In this document: positions 28,501 through 36,543 of the stretch, in pieces | Layout: each line of letters opens with the position of its first letter | How positions within the stretch are numbered: the first letter of the stretch is position 1 | Source: Pterobdella sp. o SKG-2022 | Lineage: Eukaryota > Annelida > Clitellata > Hirudinida > Piscicolidae | NCBI GenBank assembly: GCA_964035795.1 | Contig: OZ038322.1 | Location: 24,820,359-24,884,358 of the forward strand | DNA length: 64,000 nt | Direction of reading: 5' to 3' | Position numbers and translations under genes: made by a program | The notes under the pieces: model-generated | Told to the model about the DNA's origin: nothing | What the model saw: only the letters and a program-made list of their open reading frames with translations | Database searches by the model: none

Positions 28501-28610
28501 ATTTCAGCTAATTTAGAAAATATAACATTCGTTTAATTTTTTCATTATGAAATGTTTAGAAACTTTCAATAGGTAAAAAAAGTACCATTCAGTTTTCTTT
28601 TATCAGCCAT
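16546..28610 (-). CDS. CNOT3: CCR4-NOT transcription complex subunit 3, complete, 18 coding exons
   Basis: Subunit of the cytoplasmic/nuclear CCR4-NOT deadenylase, pairing with CNOT2 and docking on CNOT1. Exons, 5' to 3': 28610-28586, 28507-28440, 25791-25717, 25494-25405, 25131-24982, 24848-24762, 24629-24516, 23885-23676, 23218-23118, 22970-22858, 22740-22657, 22473-22417, 22278-21884, 18908-18803, 18305-18074, 17767-17635, 17245-17120, 16644-16546. The sum is 2265 nt, 754 aa plus TAA, against about 750 in vertebrates. The start [18 protein letters not shown] matches the family. The N-terminal Not3 coiled coil ([19 protein letters not shown], [15 protein letters not shown]) is in exons 1-8, a low-complexity linker with a Q8 run in 22278-21884, and the NOT box in the last three exons ([39 protein letters not shown]). 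The acceptor of exon 15 was chosen at 18306 for phase. Introns carry LINEs and a minisatellite. Confidence 0.95.
17828..17870 (+). repeat. Short repeat shared with the 55.15-kb LINE tail
   Basis: About 25 bases here (AAACTTATCGAAAATTATAG core) recur at 55147-55170 next to the tail of a LINE fragment. This looks like a 3'-end scrap of the same family inside a CNOT3 intron. Confidence 0.4.
19133..19214. repeat. Direct 41-bp duplication in CNOT3 intron
   Basis: Two adjacent copies of a 41-bp AT-rich unit (ATTTTAGTGAAAAGCTAAAA core) are essentially identical. They lie just upstream of the LINE blocks in the 18909-21883 intron. No function is suggested. Confidence 0.8.
19455..19700 (+). mobile_element. 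LINE C-terminal fragment
   Basis: Plus-strand reading around 19560-19690 gives [17 protein letters not shown] and AQKAMEKYF followed by KGRPP. This is the L-GH-L-R and GRP pattern found after the RT domain of many invertebrate LINEs. It is directly followed by a different LINE that starts in its endonuclease, so two insertions are adjoined. Confidence 0.55.
19740..21760 (+). mobile_element. Degenerate LINE: endonuclease end, RT and C-terminus
   Basis: Readable pieces in order: [11 protein letters not shown] near 19770 (the S-D-H end of an APE-type endonuclease), [16 protein letters not shown] near 20410 (RT fingers), [18 protein letters not shown] and [13 protein letters not shown] at 20680-20820 (RT motif A), a GDGLSP-like block near 20960, and [14 protein letters not shown] near 21510. 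Many stops and frameshifts break the frame. It lies within the CNOT3 intron 18909-21883, opposite to the gene. Confidence 0.75.
23950..24430. repeat. 20-bp minisatellite, about 24 copies, two alternating variants
   Basis: The unit CAAAATATTATTACCAGTAT is repeated without length change in the CNOT3 intron between exons at 23676-23885 and 24516-24629. Copies differ almost only at one place, TATTACC versus TAACACC, giving a two-letter pattern along the array. Confidence 0.95.
26155..27925 (+). mobile_element. LINE (endonuclease-RT type), internally deleted, in CNOT3 intron
   Basis: Carries the endonuclease end ([16 protein letters not shown] at 26190-26240), RT fingers ([19 protein letters not shown]) and the C-terminal region ([25 protein letters not shown]). 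It ends in a GATT repeat tail near 27900. Compared with the inverted copy at 42640-45320 it lacks about 630 bp, the span from the GRGTTDAIF box to just before the second half of the zinc motif, so the RT palm is gone. In-frame stops at 26464, 26803 and 27169 are shared with the other copy. Confidence 0.85.
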
Positions 28611-31551
28611 TCTAAGTCTAAATGATAGGAGTTAAAACCATAACATTAATTCACTTTGAATGTAAAAACCTTTCGTGGTAAAAGCGCAAAATAGTTTCAA
28701 ATTTTAAAAAATTAGTTACAAATATCGTTTAATCGTTCAAAATTAGAAAAGAACAATCAAATTGTTTCTGAAAGCTCTTATACTGTTGTCTATCTATTGT
28801 TTCCTAATGAAACTGAGCGTTAAAAGGAAATACGATAAAATTTATAATTTTCAAAAGAAACATGGCATTAGATCAAGAAAAACGTAATAAAATATATAAT
28901 ATCTAACTATCTAGTGAAGTACTGAATTTTATAATGAAATTTACTATTGTATAATAATCTCGATGTCATTAATAAATTATTTATATATCAAATAATCGTA
29001 TAGATATATATTTTTTTAAGAAAAAACTACATACTTATAAAATATATTCAACAAACTGTTTCAAAAAGTTGACTATAAATAATTATTTCAATAAAATCAA
29101 TATTTTAACTAAAATATTCTAATATTGAGACAATTTGAGTTTCGACGAAGTAACAAGTAATAAGAACTGCGAAATAAATGATTGAGTAGTTCTTGTTGTT
29201 GCTAGTTCACATTTTTTTCTTTTGGTAGAATTTCAAGAAATTGGAAATTTCAAACTTTTTAATAAAATATTAATTTATGAGATTTATTATTACCATTTTC
29301 ACATTTAATCTGAATTTAAAATTATAAATTTGTGGAATCTTTTTTTAAAAATCACTCATGTGAATTTTTTATGTATTTATATTTTATAAGGATTCATTTT
29401 GCTAAAAGTTGATAGAAATCTTTTTGATGTAAATAAGATCCATTTAACAAAACAGCTTTCATTTGAGCTATCAAGTTGAACTTTTTGATTCTAATTTCAA
29501 AAAAAATAATTTTTTTAGCAAAAAGTTTATCATAGAATATTTAAATTTTGACGTATACAAGCCTTAAGACGTTTTGTGTATATCATAGAACTGAAACACA
29601 ATGTGAACATTTTAACAAAAAATTATAATGAAAAATAATTTATATTACATTCTAAAGTATTTTTCAAACTATCAATAATAAAATCACAGCCATTAAGGAT
29701 AAGAGTTTTAATTGGAAGCAAGAAGCTTATATGCATTTTCAATTTTTCTAAATCATGTTGCAATTCTGGTTAAATCACTTTCAGCACGAACAATATTCAA
29801 ACGGTTTTTGTGCTGAAAATATTTTAGAAATTTTTTTGACGTTTTCGCCCGATAGAAGGCAACATAAGGATTTTTTCCTAGTTTAAATTTGTTCTCTCAT
29901 GTTTCAACCGATTAAGAAACCAATGGAAATCTCAAATGAATATGAATGAATCTTAATGAAAAATAAGACGGTGGTTACAATTGTGCAAAAGTGACGCTTA
30001 CGTAAAAAAATTAGATAAATTTGACATTTGCGGAGGCTTTCGTAATGGTGAGTAAAAGCTTAACTAAACTAGCCTATTAACAAAAAAACAATTTTATTAA
30101 CTGAATAATAACACGAAGCTTTACGAAAATAATAATAAGTGTTTGATAAAATAGTTTTTTGTAAAAGCATGTCCGCCATTCAGACATGTAATAAGTATTA
30201 TTATGGTGGCTTTTGTTTCAAACAGACTTTTTTTTTGATATAATCTTAGTTAACTGATTTGTTTATTTAGTTATACTTACATAATTTTTTTTGAACTTTT
30301 CATATCTAAGAAAACTTGCATTTAATTGCATTCAAAGTTCATAATACTCAGTGGTCTAGAAGCTCCTGAAGTTGATGCCAATATAATCATACTCGTCATT
30401 GAATTTGAAAACTATGTAAAAAAATTTACTAAAAATGTTACAATCTGCAAATTGAGTGGAGATATTGTAGATTTCCGAATGATTTGAGACAGACCTGAAT
30501 TTAAAAAGATCAATCATGTTTTCAATACGCCATTTTGTTCTGCCCATCACATCAGTTCACCATTTAGGGTTTTCATCGACATACAAGCCGAGTGATCTAG
30601 CGCCGGAAGTAATATACAAGAGTTTTTGAAGATAAATGCTATGAGTTTTTCAATTACTATTGCGACTCCTAAATAATGCTTAAACCTTAAAATTTCGCGC
30701 CATAGCTTCTCGATTACTTTAGTACCTTTGTATTCTAGAATATTCTTTTTTATGGATACATAAGGAAAAGCGTAGAAAAGTTGGATGAATATAAAATAAA
30801 ATCAACATACTGTATTGTATAAATATTCTTTTCTTAATAAAGTATTGCACAGTTTGTCTACGCCATCACAATACAGGTTTCTCATGGAAGCTACCGCACA
30901 TATGAGTAACACAGACACTTTGCGATCACGCAAAAAGTATAGAATAGCTTTAGGCTAGTTTATGAACCGATCATAGAACTCCAAAAAAATTGTGAAAACA
31001 CTAAAATAATCATTTTTAGAAGTTTTATGAAAAAAACTAACATTTATCAACTAACAAAGCTTTTTGTACAACGGGTGAACATTTAAACATTATGATACAT
31101 GAATATTTTCAAGAAAAAAAAACTAACATTTTTCAAAGCCTATGATTTAAAACAGCTTTGTGCTGCCTGGAACTTCTTTATATGAGTAACTAAATACTAC
31201 GTTTGAATACTTTACAAAAACGTATAAACCTGTCATCAAATAAAAATAATGAAGTTCAAAAAAACTTTTTAGTTTTTCTTAAATTTTTAAAAAAACCATC
31301 TATTTAAATCCTAGTATAAATATGGCAATTCACAAGTCAGATGATTTCTGAATTTATAGAATTATTAGAATGAGATTTTTGATGAAAAGTGAAACAAAAA
31401 ATTATTAAAAACTTATTTAATTTTTTTTTCTTTTTGATAAAATCAAAAACCTAATTTCCAGTTCTTTGCTTAAAAACATTTATAGAAGTTTCGACGCTTT
31501 GGCGTGTGAGCTCTCCGTTTTTATTTGAACATATTTCTGTTATTTTTAACA
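28611..31551. other. 2.9-kb gap between divergent CNOT3 and SREK1-like genes
   Basis: Very AT-rich with no convincing coding exon. It must hold the 5' regions of both neighbours. One GC-richer island near 30600 contains an ETS-type CCGGAAGT (30603-30610), a common housekeeping promoter element; its use here is a guess. Confidence 0.5.
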
Positions 31552-32634
31552 ATGACTGGGAATACTGGAAAAATAATTCAACTCACAAATGTTTCTCCTA
31601 CGGTTTCTATTGATCAAATGAAATCTCTGTTTAGTATAATTGGTGAAGTTGACGATGTAAAATTATATCCAGAGAATTCTTCCGAAGAGGTTGCTACACG
31701 CGTAGGTTATGTCAAATTTAAAGAAAGTGAAAGTGTAGGTGTTTCAATGCATCTTACAAATTCAGTTCTTGTCGATAAAGCTTTAATTATCGTTCCTGTG
31801 CTGGAACCTGAAATACCGGATGAAACCAAAGCATTGGGTTTGAATAACGAAAATAACACTCTTCAAGATAGTCTTCCACAATATCCAGTTTTGCCTGCTA
31901 ATACAGAACTATCAAAAGTTGAAGAAATCAGAAGAACCATTTATGCCAGCAATATAGATGTAAGTGTAAATCCTGAAAATTTAATGCAATTTTTTTCTCA
32001 AGCTGGAGAAATTAAGTACATGAGGATGGCTGGAGATGAAAAAGCAATTTTTAGAGGTGCATTTGTTGAGTATTCAGATCAAAATTCAGTTTTGAAAGCT
32101 CTTAACTTAAATGGTCAGTCACTTGCTGGCTCTGTTATAAAGATTACACCATCAAGAACATCAATTCTTAAACCACCTGTTTTACCTGGAATTACTGCTT
32201 CTTCAAAAGAAATTGAAGAAGCTATGAAAAAGGTAAGTGAAGTTGAATCTTTGATTTCTGCTGTTGTGGAATCACCTAGTAATGGAGATGGTAAAGATAG
32301 ATCTTGCAGGTCTTCCAGAGCACATAGATCAAGGTCTAGATCAAGGAGGTCTCGTTCTAGAAGATCCAGATCAAGAAGATCTCGTTCGAGAAGGTCAAGA
32401 AAGCATTCTAGATCAAGATCTAGAGGGAGGAGAAGATCAAGGGATGATAGAAGAAGACGAAGATCAAGATCTTCATCAAGTGAAAAAAGGAAAAGATCTC
32501 GTTCTAGTTCAAAGCATCAATCATCTGAAAAATCTAAACATAGTTCCAAGTCTTCTAAGGAAAAAAAAAGAAAAAGGAGTAGATCATCTTCACATAAGAA
32601 AAAACGAAGGAGTAGATATTCGGATGAAGATTGA
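31552..32634 (+). CDS. SREK1: SREK1-like splicing regulator (2 RRMs + RS domain), intronless
   Basis: Nuclear SR-related splicing factor of 360 aa in one uninterrupted exon. The Met at 31552 was chosen because MTGNTGKIIQLTNVSP matches the family N-terminus; the frame upstream opens only with TTG. RRM1 covers residues about 8-90 (VGYVKFKESESVGVSMHLTN). After a linker ending KVEEIRRTIYASNI, RRM2 covers about 125-205 (YMRMAGDEKAIFRGAFVEYS). A helical KELEEAMKKV-like segment follows, then an Arg-Ser domain from about 255 to the end. The RS tail is shorter than in vertebrates. Absence of introns contrasts with the many-exon neighbours, so this is either a retrocopy that kept or replaced the parent gene or an intron-free lineage gene. 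Confidence 0.9.
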   Translation: MTGNTGKIIQLTNVSPTVSIDQMKSLFSIIGEVDDVKLYPENSSEEVATRVGYVKFKESESVGVSMHLTNSVLVDKALIIVPVLEPEIPDETKALGLNNENNTLQDSLPQYPVLPANTELSKVEEIRRTIYASNIDVSVNPENLMQFFSQAGEIKYMRMAGDEKAIFRGAFVEYSDQNSVLKALNLNGQSLAGSVIKITPSRTSILKPPVLPGITASSKEIEEAMKKVSEVESLISAVVESPSNGDGKDRSCRSSRAHRSRSRSRRSRSRRSRSRRSRSRRSRKHSRSRSRGRRRSRDDRRRRRSRSSSSEKRKRSRSSSKHQSSEKSKHSSKSSKEKKRKRSRSSSHKKKRRSRYSDED

Positions 32635-32739
32635 TGAAGTTTATCAACTCAGTTTAAATTCATTATTCAATATTCCAAATGTAAGTGTAACCTTAAATAA
32701 TGAGTGTTGTACTGACTGATGAATACAATTTTTTTCATT

Positions 32740-32745
32740 AATAAA
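32740..32745 (+). terminator. Poly(A) signal of the SREK1-like gene
   Basis: AATAAA lies 105 bp after the TGA and is followed by a T-rich stretch (TTTTTTGTTTTG), a good match to a cleavage region. Confidence 0.6.
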
Positions 32746-32829
32746 TTTTTTGTTTTGCATTTTTTTGACCTCTTAAACCACTGATGTTGTCGATTGAATT
32801 TTCATTAATTATGAGTTTTGACTTTTTTA

Positions 32830-35800
32830 TTACCCCGAGCACCCGAGTTTTGTTGGGTGCTCTTCATGTCCCCATCAAGACCATCCAGTGGTCGAGAAGC
32901 TCAGACACTCTTGCGGGGTCGGTCCACAGACTCTCGGGACCCAGTGTGGTATTTGTTTAGGGGCAGGTGTGGGGTGTCATAAATGTGTGTTTGGCAGAGT
33001 GGGGATGAAGGTGAAGGATGAGATGAGGGTGAAATTTTGTTGAAGTATGAGAGGAAGAAAGGTAATTTGTTTGATCTGAGTTGGGTGAGTGTGGTGGTTT
33101 GGGGTGGTTTCTGATTTATGAATGGGTGGGGGTTGCTTGCTGAGGATTTTGTTGTGAGTGGATGATATGTAGTCATGTACTATTTTTGTGTGTGTGGTTT
33201 TCATGTTGTTTTTTATTTGTGTGTGAGAGGTGGTCTGGGTGGAGGAGGGTATGTTTAGGGTGTAGTTGATGCTGTTGTTGAATGTGGATTGTTTTTTGTA
33301 TCTGGGGTGGGCTTCTTGTGTGGTGAGTGGGAGGCTTTTTGTGTGAGTTGTGATGCTTGAACTTTGAGATGGTTTTGGAGTGGAGGTGTTGGGTGTTGGT
33401 GTCTAGGGTGCAGCCAGTGATTGTTCTCAGGGCTGCGTTTTGGAGTTTGTTGAGAGGTGGATGAGATGATGGGTGACCAGATGGTGTTGGCGTATTCGAT
33501 GATGGGAAGGAGTAATGTTTTGTGTGTGGTAATGAGTGTTTCTTTGCTTTTTCCCCAGTGTGTTGATGTGAGGAGTTTTAGGAGATTGAGTGTTTTTTTA
33601 CTTTAGTGATGGTGTTGTCTGTGTGGGTGGAGTATTTTAGTTTGGGGTCAAAAGTTAAGTCAAGGATGGTAGGGTTGGAGGTAGTGGGGATGGAAATGTG
33701 AATGTTCATGGGTTTGTTATATTCTGATGGGTCTGGGGTCATGAGAGTTGATGTGGTTTTGGTAGGGTTGATTTGTAGGTTGTTTTTGTGAGCCCATGTA
33801 TGTATTTCATTGAGGTATGGCAAGAGGTTCTGGGTGGCTGTGTTGATGTTGGGGTGGGATGATGTTATGGTGATGTCGTCTGTCTAGGTGATGAGGTTGA
33901 GTGAGCTGATTTTTGGGAGTGGTATGTTAGAGAGGTATATGTTGAAGAGAGTGGGTGATAGAACGCCCCCTTGGGGGACACTTGTTTTGATGTGTGATTG
34001 TTGTATGAGGTGTATTGTCGGCGGCCTTTTAGACAGTTGGCTAGGAATTTGATTATCGTTGTAAGAATGTGGGTATTGTGTATTTTGTGGATGTTGACCG
34101 TGTCGAATGCTTTGGTCTTGTCGAGGGCGGTGAGGATTGTTCTATGGGGGGTTTTTTTTTTTATTGAAACCAGTGAGTATGGTGTTATTGCTTTGATGTA
34201 GGGCTGTGGTGGTGAAGTGTGCGGCTCTGAAGTTGTGTTGGGAGGATTATATTAGTGGTGCTGTGTGGGAGGATGATTTTTTCTAGAGTTTTTGCTATGG
34301 GAGAGAGTAGGGCTTTTGGTCTGTATGAAGAGGGGAAAGAAGGGTTTTTGTTGGGTTTGGTGATGGGGATGATCTTGGAGGTTTTCCATATTTGGGGTAT
34401 GGTGTTTGTGTTGATTGTGATGTTGTAGAGGTTGGTTAGGTGTTTGATGGCTATTGGTCCTAGGTGTTTGAGATGTTTGATGTTGATATTGTCTGGTCTT
34501 GAGGAGTTGTTATTTTTAGATTGTTTTATAGCGAGGATGGTATCTAATTCGGTGATTGTTATTGGGGTAGATGTGAGTGATTTGGTGAGTTTGTTAGTTA
34601 TTCTGTGAGTAGGGTTGGAGGAGTCTTTTGTGGTTGATTTAAAATATTTATTTAGTGTGTTGGCTTTTTGTGTGGGTTGTTTTGTTGTTGTGAGGGTTGG
34701 TTGTATTGGTAGGTTTTTTGGGGTTGAGGGCCTTTACTGTTGACCATAGGATGTGAGATTTTTTTTGTGGTCCCAGTCGGCTTTCAAGTGCTCTTCCCAT
34801 TTTTTTTTATGTTGAATAAGGTGGGTGATGTGTTGGTTGAGTGTGGGTAGTGAGAAATCTTTGTTATTGAGGGTTCTGGTGTGGTTTCGTTTCGATATGA
34901 GTGTAGTGATGCTTTCGGGGTGTGGGTGGGTTTTATTATTCCTTTAGGGATGTTTATTCGGTCTGATGTGAGTATGGCGTTTGTGATGAGGTGGTTAGCT
35001 GTGGGGGGGTCATCGTGGAGAGGGGTGTTTTTGAGGGTGTGTTCTATGTGTGGTGAATTGGTGCCAGTTGGCTTTCTTGTAGTTAGTGAGAGTTCTGAGG
35101 AGTTTAGTTGTGGGTGCTTTAAGTGTTTGCCAAGTGAGGTTAGCTGATATTGTGGTGTCTGATGTGGTGACGTCGGGGCAGGTAGGTTGTTGATTTGGGT
35201 TGAATGATAGTCGGGTGGGAGTGTTTTGGTTGAAAATGATGTGGTTTCAATTGAGGATGAGTGAGGTTATGAGTTGGCCTCTGTGGTCCGTGGAAGGAGA
35301 GTGCCATGTTTGTGAGTGGGCGTTAAAGTCACCCGTGATTATGGAATTGGGAAGGCTTGTGAGGTGCATGAAGAGTTTGGTGATTGAGTTGTCAATGTTG
35401 TTGGTGTTGGGTGGGATGTAGACGTTTGAAACGTGTAGATTGGCGTGTTTAAGATGTGTATTTGTTACAATGAGTTCGATGTTGTTTGTGATCAAGTACG
35501 GATTTGTGAGTAGGTTATGTTGTTGTTGATGTAGGTTAGCAGACCTCCACCTTTTTGGGATGAGGGTCTATCTAGTCTAATGGCTGAGAAGTTAGGGATG
35601 TTTGGGGTTTTGTGTTTGCTGTTGAAGTTGGATTCTTGTAGTGTGATGATGTGTATTTTTTGTTTGTGTATTGGGTGGGTGAGTTCAGTTGTTTTCTTGG
35701 TGATTGAGTCGATGTTGAGCTGCATTATGTTGATGTTGTTTGGTGTTGTTAAAAGGGGAGTTGGTTGGTTTGGCTTGTTGATGTGTGTGGAGGGTTTTTT

Positions 35801-36225
35801 GTGTTAGATTGTGTATATGGGGAGAGGTTTTTGGGGTAGAAATTTGATGTGTGTGACATATGAATGAGGGTGAGTAGGATTTGAGTTTGATGTGTGAGCA
35901 TTTGAGGTGAATCCAATGAGGGCTGGTATGATTGCATTGGATAGAGGTTTGATATGAGGTGATTTTATGTGTACATATAGCACAGTACCACATGGGTCCC
36001 GGGTTGCTTTCCACATCTCCTGCAAGAAGCAGCTGAGCTCTTTTCCACTAGTCGGGGTCTTGGTGGAGGCAGGCCATAAAAAATATGGCCTGCTTTGAGG
36101 TCCTCTCTAAAAGAGAGAAAGGACGGAGGGTGATGAGGCAAATTTGGTCCTCTTGAGGACACATCCCGACCACGCGTAGGCTTGCCTCTCTCGGAACGAG
36201 TTTTGACATTCGAGCAATTTACTAA
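32830..36225 (-). mobile_element. Near full-length APE-type LINE with N-terminal 2A-like motif and PHD-like finger
   Basis: Read on the minus strand: a leader with AGDVESNPGP (36023-35994), then WYCAICTHKI...CNHTSPHWIHLKC (PHD-like Cys/His), then an endonuclease (MQLNIDSITKKTTEL, ITLQESNF, IITGDFNAHSQTWHSP at 35720-35250), RT (down to about 33500) and a C-terminal CQTHIYDTPHL finger near 33000. The 3' end is a hairpin GAGCACCC/GGGTGCTC at 32837-32862 followed by GGGGTAATAA. The copy is dead: the YADD box reads TAG-ACA-GAC-GAC at 33886-33875 and the frame shifts several times. GC/GT composition clearly differs from the AT-rich host DNA, suggesting a recent arrival. It lies just upstream of the first recognised fumarase exon. 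Confidence 0.85.
35994..36077 (-). other. 2A-like ribosome-skipping sequence in LINE leader
   Basis: Minus-strand codons give LLLAGDVESNPGP, matching the D-x-E-x-N-P-G-P core and the Leu-rich, AGD-type upstream part of 2A peptides. A Met codon (36077-36075) lies 28 codons upstream of the final Pro in the same frame, but one TAG (36050-36048) now interrupts. 2A motifs near the N-terminus are known in some CR1/L2-type LINEs. There the peptide bond between Gly and the last Pro is not made. Confidence 0.85.
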
Positions 36226-36543
36226 AAATTTGTTTTTTTTTAATAAAATTTTCACCCAATTGTATCAAAAGTGGATTTATTAACATGAGTTCTAAATATT
36301 TCGGTTCATGTTAGGTGCGAAGGAGCTTGTTTTGTGAAAATTTATGTAAAACATTAAACAGTTTATTTTTATTGCAGCTAACTGAATCTATATATACAAT
36401 ATTATATAGCTTAAGTTGAGCCCATCGAAAGGTTGCAGTTCGGATTTTTTTGACCTTCGTTTTTTTAGCCCCCCATGGCCGTAAGTTATAGCAATGCTCG
36501 AAAAAATTTAATGAATTTGCTATAATTTTTTTTCATATTATAG

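Noticed and set aside
30356..30550. Minus-strand ORF of 64 codons between CNOT3 and SREK1
   Set aside because: No recognisable motif, no neighbouring exons, and length within chance for AT-rich DNA.
32264..32719. Second plus-strand frame within the SREK1-like gene
   Set aside because: It is the +1 frame of the Arg-Ser repeats; repeat periodicity keeps it open.
36285..36303. Start exon of fumarase (MSSKYF)
   Set aside because: The only nearby donor leaves one extra base, which would put a stop in the next exon; the upstream exon stays unknown.
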